From: Pandoraea sp. ASV26
Lineage (GTDB): Bacteria; Pseudomonadota; Gammaproteobacteria; Burkholderiales; Burkholderiaceae
Reading direction: 5' to 3'
NCBI RefSeq assembly: GCF_016428915.1
Contig: NZ_JAELTP010000051.1
Coordinates: 1 to 39,696, forward strand
Length of the DNA stretch: 39,696 nt
A program made the translations under genes and the position numbers. Shown piece by piece: positions 16,672 through 25,353 of the stretch (position 1 is the first letter of the stretch; every line of letters starts with the position of its first letter). A model generated the notes under the pieces. That model searched no databases. It had not been told where the DNA came from and was given only the letters and a program-made list of their open reading frames with translations.

Positions 16672-16848
16672 ATCTGCACAATGTTTGATGGCGGCAGACG
16701 TCCGGCCGGTGCGGCTTGTGGCGGGCACGGCATGTTGCTGTGCAGCGAGGGCCGCAAAATTGAACCATCGGTGTTTCCACGAGGCTTGTTGCGCGGGGGT
16801 GTTTGGACTAATGTCCTAAGTGCCGAGCCCCCAGAAACGTGCGGTCAT

Positions 16849-16870
16849 CATATGCAATGAAGAACATATG
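16849..16870. promoter_or_regulatory. CATATG-N10-CATATG element, proximal to fdsG
   Basis: CATATG at 16849-16854 and 16865-16870 with interior CAATGAAGAA, ending 31 bases before the fdsG start codon. Together with the distal copy 199 bases upstream it could allow looping. A separate GGAC-TAAT-GTCC palindrome is at 16805-16816. Confidence 0.55.
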
Positions 16871-16901
16871 AGACGCCGTTTTGCCTCAGGAGACATTCGA
16901 G

Positions 16902-17384
16902 ATGGTGCCCACACCTCATGCGGCGCTTGCGCCGTTGCTGGCTCGCTACGCGGGCCGTGCGCACGAGTTGTTACCGCTGCTGCATGACTTGCAGGACCGC
17001 GACGGCTACGTCGACCCGGCGCATGTGCCGGCGATCGCCAGCGCCCTGAATCTTTCCCGCGCCGAAGTGCACGGCGTCATCACCTTCTATCACCACTTCC
17101 GCAGCGCGCCGCCACCGCCAAGCGTCGTGCAGATCTGCCGTGCGGAAGCGTGTCGCAGCCGCGGCGGCGAAGCGCTCGTCGCTCACGTCGAGGCGTGCAC
17201 GGGAGCGCACATCGATGGCGACCCGTGTCAGGGCGTGGGCGTCGAGTCCGTGTATTGCCTCGGGCAATGTGCGTTGTCCCCCGCCGTGACGATCAACGGC
17301 GAACTGCATGCCCGCGTGAGCCCGTCGCGGTTCGACGCGTTACTGGCAGGCGCGTTGGTGCGCGAGGAGGGCGGCCATGTCTGA
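16902..17384 (+). CDS. fdsG: NAD-dependent formate dehydrogenase gamma subunit (NuoE-like)
   Basis: A 160-residue subunit of the soluble NAD+-linked formate dehydrogenase. After an N-terminal helical bundle (YVDPAHVPAIASALNLSRAE), the thioredoxin-like domain carries the four [2Fe-2S] ligands Cys79, Cys84, Cys119 and Cys123 (CRAEAC and CLGQC), as in NuoE/HoxE proteins. It relays electrons at the NADH end of the complex. I chose ATG 16902, with AGGAGA 8 bases upstream, over the in-frame TTG at 16881, which lies upstream of that ribosome-binding site. Its end overlaps fdsB by 8 bases. It is the first gene of fdsG-fdsB-fdsA-fdhD-fdsD. Confidence 0.93.
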   Translation: MVPTPHAALAPLLARYAGRAHELLPLLHDLQDRDGYVDPAHVPAIASALNLSRAEVHGVITFYHHFRSAPPPPSVVQICRAEACRSRGGEALVAHVEACTGAHIDGDPCQGVGVESVYCLGQCALSPAVTINGELHARVSPSRFDALLAGALVREEGGHV

Positions 17385-19077
17385 GTTCTCGTCCGAGCCC
17401 TCGTCCATGCTCTCGATGCGCGCTCCTGCTCCGGCTCCGGTTCCCACGTCCACCCCCGCGCCGTACCGCATCTACATTCCGCGAGACTCGGCTGCCCTTG
17501 CGTTAGGCGCGGATCGGCTGGCGGCGGCCGTGGCAATGGAAGCCGCCCGGCGCGGTGTTGCGCTCGACATCGTTCGCAACGGCTCGCGCGGGCTGTTCTG
17601 GCTGGAGCCGCTCGTGGAGGTCGCGACGCCGGCCGGTCGCGTCGGCTATAGCAACGTGCAGGCGGCGCAGGTCGCGGCGCTGTTCGATAGCGGATGGCCG
17701 GCGTGTGCCGCGCAAGACGTTGAGCGCGAACCCATCACTGAAGACCCTGACGGCAGTTGGGACGCACCGATGCCCTCATGCGTCGGACGGGTCGATGCCA
17801 TTCCGTATCTCGCGCGCCAGCAGCGCCTGACGTTCGCACGTGTGGGCGTGACCGATCCGCTCGACCCGGCGGACTATGAAGCGCATGGCGGTCTGGCGGG
17901 CTTGCGCGCGTGTTTGGCGCTCGACGCCGAGGCGGCCTGCCAGACCGTGCTGGACTCGGGGCTGCGCGGACGCGGCGGCGCGGCCTTTCCGGCGGGCATC
18001 AAATGGCGCACGGTCAGCCGCGCGCAGTCGGCGTGCAAATACGTGGTTTGCAATGCCGACGAGGGCGACTCGGGCACGTTTGCCGACCGGCTCATCATGG
18101 AGAGCGATCCGTTCGTGCTCATCGAGGGGATGCTCATCGCCGCGCTGTCCGTCGGCGCGAGCGAGGGCATCGTCTACGTGCGCAGCGAGTATCCGCATGC
18201 CATCGCGACGCTCGAGGCCGCCATCGCCGTCGCACGCCGGCAAGGCTGGCTCGGAGCGGATGTGCTGGGGTCGGGACGCGCGTGCGAACTGCGCGTGGCC
18301 AAGGCCGCCGGGGCGTATATCTGCGGCGAGGAGACGGCGCTGCTTGAGAGTCTCGAGGGCAAGCGCGGCGTAGTGCGGGCGAAGCCGCCGATTCCTGCGC
18401 TGGCCGGGCTCTTCGGGCAACCGACACTCATCAACAACGTCATCACCCTGGCGAGCGTGCCGTTCATCTTCGCGCACGGCGCCGCCGCTTATCGCGAGTA
18501 CGGCATGGGCCGCTCGCAGGGCACGCTGCCGGTCCAGCTGGCGGGCAACATCCGTCGCGGCGGGCTCGTGGAACTGGCGTTCGGCGTGACGCTGCGCACG
18601 TTGCTCGACGACTTTGGCGGCGGCACTGCGAGCGGACGTCCCGCCAAGGCGATTCAGGTCGGTGGCCCGCTGGGGGCGTATCTGCCGAGTGCACAGTGGG
18701 ACGTGCCGATGGATTACGAGGCGTATGCGGCGCTGGGGGCGGTCGTGGGCCACGGCGGCGTGGTCGTGCACGACGACACGGCGGATCTGTCGGCGCTTGC
18801 CAGCTACGCGATGCAGTTCTGCGCTCACGAGTCGTGCGGCAAATGCACGCCGTGCCGGATCGGGTCGACGCGCGGTGTCGAAGTGATCGAGCGGATTCGG
18901 CGTGGCGATGCGTCTGCACGGCAGGTGCAACTGCTGCACGATCTCTGCGACACGATGGTGGCGGGGTCGCTTTGCGCAATGGGCGGCATGACGCCGTTCC
19001 CGGTGCGCTCCGCGCTTGAACATTTCCCGGCGGACTTCGGTCTGCCCGATGGCGCCGGGTGCGCCGAAGCCGCCTGA
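17377..19077 (+). CDS. fdsB: NAD-dependent formate dehydrogenase beta subunit (NuoF-like)
   Basis: A 566-residue flavoprotein subunit. An N-terminal thioredoxin-like extension (about residues 30-110) precedes the NuoF core. The core has the FMN/NADH site SGLRGRGGAAFPAGIKW (residues 194-210), the NADH-pocket region CNADEGDSGTFADR, and the [4Fe-4S] ligands Cys487, Cys490, Cys493 (ESCGKCTPCRIG) and Cys533. It transfers electrons from the clusters to NAD+. It is longer than plain NuoF because of the N-terminal fusion, which is normal for FdsB/HoxF. The ATG overlaps the fdsG stop (ATGTCTGA), implying coupled translation. The first 28 residues are Ser/Ala/Pro-rich and probably disordered. Confidence 0.95.
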   Translation: MSEFSSEPSSMLSMRAPAPAPVPTSTPAPYRIYIPRDSAALALGADRLAAAVAMEAARRGVALDIVRNGSRGLFWLEPLVEVATPAGRVGYSNVQAAQVAALFDSGWPACAAQDVEREPITEDPDGSWDAPMPSCVGRVDAIPYLARQQRLTFARVGVTDPLDPADYEAHGGLAGLRACLALDAEAACQTVLDSGLRGRGGAAFPAGIKWRTVSRAQSACKYVVCNADEGDSGTFADRLIMESDPFVLIEGMLIAALSVGASEGIVYVRSEYPHAIATLEAAIAVARRQGWLGADVLGSGRACELRVAKAAGAYICGEETALLESLEGKRGVVRAKPPIPALAGLFGQPTLINNVITLASVPFIFAHGAAAYREYGMGRSQGTLPVQLAGNIRRGGLVELAFGVTLRTLLDDFGGGTASGRPAKAIQVGGPLGAYLPSAQWDVPMDYEAYAALGAVVGHGGVVVHDDTADLSALASYAMQFCAHESCGKCTPCRIGSTRGVEVIERIRRGDASARQVQLLHDLCDTMVAGSLCAMGGMTPFPVRSALEHFPADFGLPDGAGCAEAA

Positions 19078-19107
19078 CGCGCACGCGCCGGGCAGGGAGG
19101 ACAACAC

Positions 19108-21993
19108 ATGATCCATCCGAACGCACAAGTCACCCCGGGCCACGGCCCGGACATGGGCACGCCGCTGCGCGAGAGCGAGGTCGGTGTCACGCTCGAGATC
19201 GACGGTCTGAGCGTGACCGTGCCGGCCGGCACGTCGATCATGCGCGCCGCCGCCGGTCGCGACGTCAACATTCCCAAGCTCTGTGCGACGGATTCACTCG
19301 AGCCCTTCGGGTCCTGCCGGTTGTGTCTGGTCGAGATCGAGGGGCGGCGAGGATTTCCCGCCTCGTGCACGACACCCGTCGAGCCGGGCATGAAGGTGCG
19401 CACCCAGTCGCCCAAGCTGCAAGATCTGCGTCGCAACGTGATGGAGCTCTACATCTCCGATCACCCGCTCGACTGCCTGACGTGCGCGGCCAACGGCGAT
19501 TGCGAGTTGCAGGACATGGCGGGCGTCACCGGGCTGCGCGAGGTGCGCTACGGCTTCGAGGGCGAGAACCATATCAAGAGCGCAAAGGACGAGTCGAACC
19601 CGTATTTCACGTATGACCCGTCGAAATGCATCGTCTGCAACCGCTGCGTGCGGGCTTGCGAGGAGACGCAGGGCACCTTTGCGCTGACGATCTCCGGGCG
19701 TGGCTTCGACGCACGCGTCTCGGCCGGGCAGGATCAGCCGTTCATGGACTCGGCGTGCGTGTCGTGCGGCGCGTGCGTTGCGGCGTGCCCGACGGCGACA
19801 CTTCAGGAGAAAAGCGTCATCGAGATGGGACAGCCCGAGCATGCGGTCGTGACGACGTGTGCGTATTGCGGCGTGGGTTGCGCGTTCAAGGCGGAAATGA
19901 AGGGCGGGGAAGTCGTGCGCATGACGCCCTACAAGGACGGTCTTGCGAACGAGGGGCACGCCTGCGTGAAGGGGCGCTTCGCCTGGGGGTACGCCACGCA
20001 CAAGGAGCGCATCACCAAGCCGATGATCCGCAGCAAGATCACCGACCCGTGGCGCGAAGTGTCATGGGACGAAGCGCTGGATTACGCGGCGTCGGAGTTC
20101 CGGCGGATTCAGGCGAAGTATGGGCGTGACGCCATCGGCGGCATCACCTCATCGCGCTGCACGAACGAAGAGACGTATCTCGTACAGAAGCTCGTGCGCG
20201 CGGCGTTCGGCAACAACAACGTCGATACCTGCGCACGCGTGTGTCATTCACCGACGGGCTACGGCCTGAAGCAGACGCTCGGCGAGTCTGCCGGCACGCA
20301 GACGTTCAAGTCGATCGAGCATGCCGACGTCATTCTGGTGATGGGGGCCAACCCCACCGACGGGCATCCGGTTTTCGCGTCGCGGCTCAAGCGCCGCGTG
20401 CGCGAGGGGGCGAAGCTGATCGTGATCGATCCGCGTCGCATCGATATCGTCGACGGGCCGCATGTGAAGGCGGCGTATCACCTGCCGCTGCGCCCCGGCA
20501 CGAATGTCGCGATGGTCAATGCGCTCGCGCATGTGATCGTGACCGAAGGGCTGCTGGCCGGGGCGTTCATCGCCGAGCGGTGCGAAGACCGCGCGTTTGC
20601 GCAGTGGCGCGACTTCGTGGCGCTGCCGGAGAATTCGCCGGAGGCGGTGTCGGTCGTCACCGGTGTGCCTGCCGGGCAGATTCGCGGCGCGGCACGGCTT
20701 TACGCGACGGGCGGCAATGCGGCGATCTATTACGGGCTGGGGGTGACGGAGCACGCGCAAGGCTCGACCACGGTCATGGGCATTGCCAATCTGGCGATGG
20801 CCACGGGCAACGTCGGGCGCGAGGGCGTGGGCGTGAACCCGCTTCGCGGACAGAACAACGTGCAGGGATCGTGCGACATGGGGTCGTTCCCCCACGAGTT
20901 GCCGGGCTATCGGCATGTCTCCGACACGTGGGTGCGCGAGCAGTTCGAGGCGGCGTGGGGCGTTACGCTGCAAGCCGAGCCGGGGCTGCGCATTCCCAAT
21001 ATGTTCGACGCCGCGATTCACGGCAGCTTCAAGGGGCTCTACTGCCAGGGCGAAGACATTGTGCAGTCGGACCCGAACACCCAGCATGTAGCGGCCGCCA
21101 TGGAGGCGATGGAGTGCATCGTCGTGCAGGACATCTTCCTGAACGAGACGGCGAAATACGCGCATGTGCTGCTGCCGGGCACCACGTTCCTGGAAAAGGA
21201 CGGGACATTCACGAACGCCGAGCGGCGTATCTCGCGCGTGCGCCGCGTGATGGCGCCGCTGCCGGGCATGGCCGACTGGGAAGTGACGATTGCGCTCGCG
21301 AAGCGGCTGGGCTACGAGATGCCTTACGCGCATCCGTCGCAGATCATGGACGAGATCGCCCGGCTCACGCCGACGTTCCGCGGGGTGAGCTACGCGCGTC
21401 TCGATGAGGCCGGCAGCCTGCAATGGCCGTGCAACGACGAAGCGCCGGACGGCACGCCGATCATGCACGTCGACGGGTTCGTGCGTGGCAAGGGGCGCTT
21501 CATCATCACGCGCTACGTGCCCACGGACGAGAAGGTCACGCCGCGCTACCCGCTGCTGCTCACCACGGGACGCATCCTCTCGCAATACAATGTCGGTGCG
21601 CAGACACGCCGTACGCATAACGTTCTCTGGCACGATGAAGACCGGCTCGAAATCCACCCGCACGACGCGCAGGAGCGGGGCATCAAGGACAACGACTGGG
21701 TCGGCATTCGCAGCCGGGCGGGCGAGACGGTCCTGCGCGCGGTGCTCAGCGAGCGCATGCAACCGGGCGTGGTGTACACGACGTTCCATTTCCCGGAGTC
21801 GGGGGCGAACGTCATCACGACCGACAACTCGGACTGGGCGACCAATTGTCCCGAGTACAAGGTGACGGCCGTGCAGGTGCTGCCCGTGGCGCAGCCTTCG
21901 GCGTGGCAGGCCAGGTATTCGACGTTCAACCGCACGCAGCTTGAGCTGCTCGATGCGGCCCGCACGTCTTCCGAGCCAGTGCCGGCGAAGTAG
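19108..21993 (+). CDS. fdsA: NAD-dependent formate dehydrogenase alpha subunit (catalytic)
   Basis: A 961-residue catalytic subunit. In order: a NuoG-like [2Fe-2S] ferredoxin domain (KLCATDSLEPFGSCRLCLVE), a His-coordinated [4Fe-4S] site (DHPLDCLTCAANGDCEL), two ferredoxin clusters (CIVCNRCVRAC and CVSCGACVAACP), and the molybdopterin domain with its own cluster (CAYCGVGCAF). The molybdenum ligand is Cys379 in DTCARVCHSP, followed by His380; this is a cysteine, not selenocysteine, enzyme. The C-terminal dinucleotide-binding domain ends near GAQTRRTHNVLW. It oxidises formate to CO2, and related enzymes also reduce CO2. ATG 19108 has GGGAGG upstream. Length and domain order match FdsA of Cupriavidus and Rhodobacter. 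Confidence 0.96.
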   Translation: MIHPNAQVTPGHGPDMGTPLRESEVGVTLEIDGLSVTVPAGTSIMRAAAGRDVNIPKLCATDSLEPFGSCRLCLVEIEGRRGFPASCTTPVEPGMKVRTQSPKLQDLRRNVMELYISDHPLDCLTCAANGDCELQDMAGVTGLREVRYGFEGENHIKSAKDESNPYFTYDPSKCIVCNRCVRACEETQGTFALTISGRGFDARVSAGQDQPFMDSACVSCGACVAACPTATLQEKSVIEMGQPEHAVVTTCAYCGVGCAFKAEMKGGEVVRMTPYKDGLANEGHACVKGRFAWGYATHKERITKPMIRSKITDPWREVSWDEALDYAASEFRRIQAKYGRDAIGGITSSRCTNEETYLVQKLVRAAFGNNNVDTCARVCHSPTGYGLKQTLGESAGTQTFKSIEHADVILVMGANPTDGHPVFASRLKRRVREGAKLIVIDPRRIDIVDGPHVKAAYHLPLRPGTNVAMVNALAHVIVTEGLLAGAFIAERCEDRAFAQWRDFVALPENSPEAVSVVTGVPAGQIRGAARLYATGGNAAIYYGLGVTEHAQGSTTVMGIANLAMATGNVGREGVGVNPLRGQNNVQGSCDMGSFPHELPGYRHVSDTWVREQFEAAWGVTLQAEPGLRIPNMFDAAIHGSFKGLYCQGEDIVQSDPNTQHVAAAMEAMECIVVQDIFLNETAKYAHVLLPGTTFLEKDGTFTNAERRISRVRRVMAPLPGMADWEVTIALAKRLGYEMPYAHPSQIMDEIARLTPTFRGVSYARLDEAGSLQWPCNDEAPDGTPIMHVDGFVRGKGRFIITRYVPTDEKVTPRYPLLLTTGRILSQYNVGAQTRRTHNVLWHDEDRLEIHPHDAQERGIKDNDWVGIRSRAGETVLRAVLSERMQPGVVYTTFHFPESGANVITTDNSDWATNCPEYKVTAVQVLPVAQPSAWQARYSTFNRTQLELLDAARTSSEPVPAK

Positions 21994-22026
21994 GCGGCGA
22001 TCAATGAATAGCAGTGGAGTCAGCGT

Positions 22027-22980
22027 TTGACGATGTCCAACCTTTTAAGCGGCCGGGAACGTGACCGGGAAAGTGGCGGTGACGACCGGCAATCCGCGCA
22101 CGAATCGCATGGCAAAGACGCGGAAGTCATTGCCGCGCCCGTGTGCGACGTGGCGCCTGCCGCGATCGACCCGGAAGCCCTGACGCCGCACGCGACCTTC
22201 GCCGTGCGGCGTTTTCGTCAGGCTGGCTGGCAGCAGGCGAGTGACGAACTGGCGGAGGAGGTGCCCGTCGCGCTGGAGTTCAACGGCATCTCCCATGTGG
22301 TGATGCTCGCGACCCCGGCCGATATCGAAGACTTTGCGCTCGGCTTCGCGCTGTCCGAGGGCATTCTCAACGACCGGCGCGAGTGCTACGGCGTCGACGT
22401 GACGGCGACGCCGCTCGGGATCACCGCGCATCTCGACGTCTCGTCGCGGGCGTTCGCCGGGCTCAAGGAGCGTCGTCGCAACCTCACGGGACGCACCGGT
22501 TGTGGACTGTGCGGCACGGAAAGTCTCGATCAGGTGCTGCGTGCGTTGCCGGCCGCCGGCCAGCCGCTGCGCGTGTCTCACGCCGCGCTGGCCGCCGCGC
22601 ATGCGGGCCTCGCGCGGCATCAGCCGCTCAACGGGGTGACGGGCGCGGTGCACGGTGCGGCCTGGTGTTCACCGCAGGGCGACATTCTCTGCTTGCGGGA
22701 AGACGTCGGCCGGCACAACGCGCTCGACAAGCTGATCGGCGCACTCGCGCGCGATGGACAGGCGTTCGATAGCGGCTTTGTGTTGATGACGAGCCGTGCA
22801 AGCGTCGAAATCGTGCAAAAGGCGGCGCAAGTCGGCATTCCGATGGTCGCGGCCGTCTCGGCGGCCACCGCGCTGGCGGTGCGAACGGCGCAGGCGGCGG
22901 GCGTCGCGCTGGTGGGCTTCGTGCGGGGCGAGCAGTGTGTCATCTACACCGGCGGGGCGGCGCTCGACGACAGCGTCTGA
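22027..22980 (+). CDS. fdhD: FdhD/FdsC sulfur-transfer chaperone for formate dehydrogenase
   Basis: A 317-residue accessory protein. The FdhD signature includes the conserved pair Cys159 and Cys162 in RTGCGLCGTES, then REDVGRHNALDKLIG and the C-terminal SRASVEIVQKAAQ. FdhD-type proteins bind the molybdenum cofactor and pass sulfur from a cysteine desulfurase to it before insertion into FdsA; in fds operons the gene is called fdsC. The start is uncertain: TTG at 22027 sits 7 bases after GGAG, while ATG at 22033 is 13 bases away. I annotate the TTG. The first 50 residues are polar and poorly conserved. It lies 33 bases after fdsA and before fdsD. Confidence 0.93.
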   Translation: MTMSNLLSGRERDRESGGDDRQSAHESHGKDAEVIAAPVCDVAPAAIDPEALTPHATFAVRRFRQAGWQQASDELAEEVPVALEFNGISHVVMLATPADIEDFALGFALSEGILNDRRECYGVDVTATPLGITAHLDVSSRAFAGLKERRRNLTGRTGCGLCGTESLDQVLRALPAAGQPLRVSHAALAAAHAGLARHQPLNGVTGAVHGAAWCSPQGDILCLREDVGRHNALDKLIGALARDGQAFDSGFVLMTSRASVEIVQKAAQVGIPMVAAVSAATALAVRTAQAAGVALVGFVRGEQCVIYTGGAALDDSV

Positions 22981-23007
22981 CGCCAATGGCAGAGCGGGAG
23001 ATCCTGG

Positions 23008-23241
23008 ATGGACGGTAATAACCTCGTGCGGATGGCCAATCGCATCGCAGACTTCTTCGAATCGTTGCCCGATCGAGAGGAAGCGCTCGGTGAAGTGGCC
23101 ACGCATCTGCACAAGTTCTGGGATCCGCGCATGCGTGCCCAGATTCTGGCGTTGGTCGACACGCCCGCCGCCGAGGAGATGCACTCGCTCGTGCGCGAAG
23201 CGCTGGTCCGTCATCGCGCGCGGCTCATGCCGCCTGGCTGA
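23008..23241 (+). CDS. fdsD: Formate dehydrogenase delta subunit
   Basis: A 77-residue helical protein (LVRMANRIADFFESLPDREE, then HLHKFWDPRMRAQILALVD) matching the small FdsD subunit found at the end of fds operons. FdsD is needed for full assembly or activity of the FdsABG complex; its exact action is not settled. The ATG has GGGAGA 7 bases upstream and begins 27 bases after fdhD. The HKFWDPRMR stretch is the most recognisable part. It is the last gene of the operon; no clear terminator hairpin follows in the 115-base gap. Confidence 0.9.
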   Translation: MDGNNLVRMANRIADFFESLPDREEALGEVATHLHKFWDPRMRAQILALVDTPAAEEMHSLVREALVRHRARLMPPG

Positions 23242-23311
23242 TTCCGTCGAACTGGTTCCGTCAAGCTGCTGCCCGGGTCGCCGCAGCCATACGCTGCTAG
23301 CGGTATAGTAG

Positions 23312-23608
<297 letters not shown>

Positions 23609-23717
23609 CGTTTGCGATCGATACGCGATAGGTGGCAGTGGGTTTTCGATAGCTTTGCGCTCGGTTGCCGTGTAATGCCGACGGATTGCGTGCCAATCCG
23701 GTATGTTGGGCGCGCAG

Positions 23718-23732
23718 CCCCGTCTGACGGGG
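23718..23732. repeat. Perfect short palindrome between two small genes
   Basis: CCCCGTC-T-GACGGGG (23718-23732) is a 7-base inverted repeat with one central base in the 235-base gap after the ETFPASDP gene. No T-run follows, so it is not a convincing terminator; an operator or mRNA stem is possible. Confidence 0.35.
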
Positions 23733-23843
23733 CCGCTGGGCGAAAATAAATGTCCGTCCCGGTGCGGGTTTGCCGCCCGGCCGGGGCGAATTCATGGCAA
23801 AATGCCGCGCCTGACTCTCTCAGGCTGGGACTGTAGGAAATCA

Positions 23844-24212
23844 ATGGCGGCAGGTACGGTAAAAAAAGTTCGACGCTACGCGCTGGAAACCATCGACGTG
23901 ATGGGACAGAGCGGGTTGGGCGTCGTCGAGCGCCCGGATGGGCGTTTCGTCATGTATCCGGAGTACTGGACGCAGACGCAGGCGCTCAGCCAAAAAATGC
24001 GCACGTTGTACCGCCGTAATTGCCAGCTCGAATATCAATTGGCGAAGCTCACGCGCGAACTCGACCGTCTGCGCAGCGTGGTCGACACGCCGCGCCCGAC
24101 GGGGAATCCGCAAGCGTCGCTGCCGGGCACCGACGTGCCGCAGCCCGAGCCCAAGCTCGAGCGCAAGCCCGCCGCTGAATTGCCGCCACGACGACGCAAG
24201 CGCGCCGCCTGA
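23844..24212 (+). CDS. Hypothetical coiled-coil protein with basic tail
   Basis: A 122-residue protein I do not recognise. The N-terminal 45 residues look like a small folded or beta-rich part (ETIDVMGQSGLGVVERPDGR, then FVMYPEYW). Residues about 46-77 form a short coiled coil (ALSQKMRTLYRRNCQLEYQLAKLTRELDRLRS). The rest is a Pro-rich linker ending in a very basic tail (PPRRRKRAA) that could bind nucleic acid or membrane. ATG 23844 has AGGA 6 bases upstream and is the only well-supported start; the frame extends back to 23703 without a ribosome-binding site. It is probably a single-gene unit, 117 bases ahead of the dioxygenase gene. Codon use fits the neighbours. Confidence 0.7.
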   Translation: MAAGTVKKVRRYALETIDVMGQSGLGVVERPDGRFVMYPEYWTQTQALSQKMRTLYRRNCQLEYQLAKLTRELDRLRSVVDTPRPTGNPQASLPGTDVPQPEPKLERKPAAELPPRRRKRAA

Positions 24213-24329
24213 GGGCTGCTGCCGCGACTGCAACGTCCCGGCCAATGCCGCGCCAGTCCTTCCGATTGACCCAGTTACGTAGCGAATCTCCCCCCAACAT
24301 TCAGCTTTCTGTCAGCTTCGCCGACCATC

Positions 24330-25091
24330 ATGGCGCTTACCGCATCGCAGCTCGAAACCTTCCGTAACGACGGTTATCTGATCCTTCCGCGCTATGTGGC
24401 GCAGGCCGACTGCGAGGCGATTCTGGCCGATGTGCGAGCGCAGTTGGCGGCGGCCACACCACCGCTCGAGTTCGAAGCCGATGTCGGCTATGAGGGCGCG
24501 CCGCAATCGCGCGACGCGGAGGGCGGCCAGACGGTACGTCGTCTGCTCAAGGCCTACGATCGGGGCGATGCACTGCGTCGCTGGGCGACCCGCCCGGACC
24601 TGATCGAGTCGCTCGCGCAGATCTTCGGCGAAGACGTGGTGCTCACGCTGGCACATCACAATTGCGTGATGACCAAGCACCCGCACTTCGGCACGGCTAC
24701 CGGTTGGCATCGCGATATCCGCTACTGGTCGTTCCCGGAAAATTCGCTGGTCTCCGTGTGGCTCGCATTGGGGCCGGAAACGCGTGAGAACGGCGCGCTT
24801 CGCTTCATCCCCGGCTCGCATCGCGCGCAGCTCAAGCCGCACCAACTCGACTCGCTCGACTTCCTGCGCCCCGACGAGCCGGACAACCAGCCGCTCGTCG
24901 AGCGCGGTCAGCAGGTGGAGTTGGCACAAGGCGATGTGGTGTTGTTCCACAGCGGCCTGTTCCACGCCGCCGGTCGCAACGAGGGCGATATCACGAAATT
25001 CTCGGTGGTGTTTGCGTATCGCGGCGAGAGCAACCCGCCCAAGCCGGGCACGCGCTCGGCGTCTGCCGGCGAAGTGGCGCTCGGCCACTGA
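24330..25091 (+). CDS. Phytanoyl-CoA dioxygenase (PhyH)-family protein
   Basis: A 253-residue Fe(II)/2-oxoglutarate-dependent oxygenase-like protein. The facial triad is visible as H-x-D in GWHRDIRYW (about residues 129-131) and the distal His in SGLFHAAGRN (about 214). RFIPGSHR between them is the usual PhyH core motif. An arginine for 2-oxoglutarate binding is probably in the FAYRGES region. Members hydroxylate diverse small molecules, and the substrate is not predictable here. It begins MALTASQLETFRNDGYLILP, a typical PhyH N-terminus. It is a single gene between the coiled-coil protein and the symporter, with no clear operon partner. Confidence 0.87.
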   Translation: MALTASQLETFRNDGYLILPRYVAQADCEAILADVRAQLAAATPPLEFEADVGYEGAPQSRDAEGGQTVRRLLKAYDRGDALRRWATRPDLIESLAQIFGEDVVLTLAHHNCVMTKHPHFGTATGWHRDIRYWSFPENSLVSVWLALGPETRENGALRFIPGSHRAQLKPHQLDSLDFLRPDEPDNQPLVERGQQVELAQGDVVLFHSGLFHAAGRNEGDITKFSVVFAYRGESNPPKPGTRSASAGEVALGH

Positions 25092-25353
25092 CGTACGCTC
25101 GGGCTGTCGGGGATGCGAGTCCCCGGCGCCACCTCCGGTTTGGGCGATTTCCTAAAGCGATACGCGCCTCTTCCCGCGTAGACTCTCGGGCCACCCTTGT
25201 GGCGTCGCGCGCTGGCGCACGCGTACCGTATTGCCGGGAAGGCGATGCCGTGCTGCGCCAGTAATCTGCCTGACGCCATTCCATGACAAGTGTCGTGTCG
25301 CGCCAGCGGATGCCGTTCCGTGGGGCGCGTACGGCCGCTTCCGGAGGAGATAC

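Noticed and set aside
16723-16739. Possible sigma-54 promoter (GGGCACG...TTGCT) upstream of fdsG
   Set aside because: The distance between the GG and GC elements is one base too long, and no sigma-54 activator is near; FdsR is a ModE/LysR-type protein.
16881-16901. TTG start seven codons upstream for fdsG
   Set aside because: The AGGAGA ribosome-binding site lies downstream of this TTG and is well placed only for ATG 16902.
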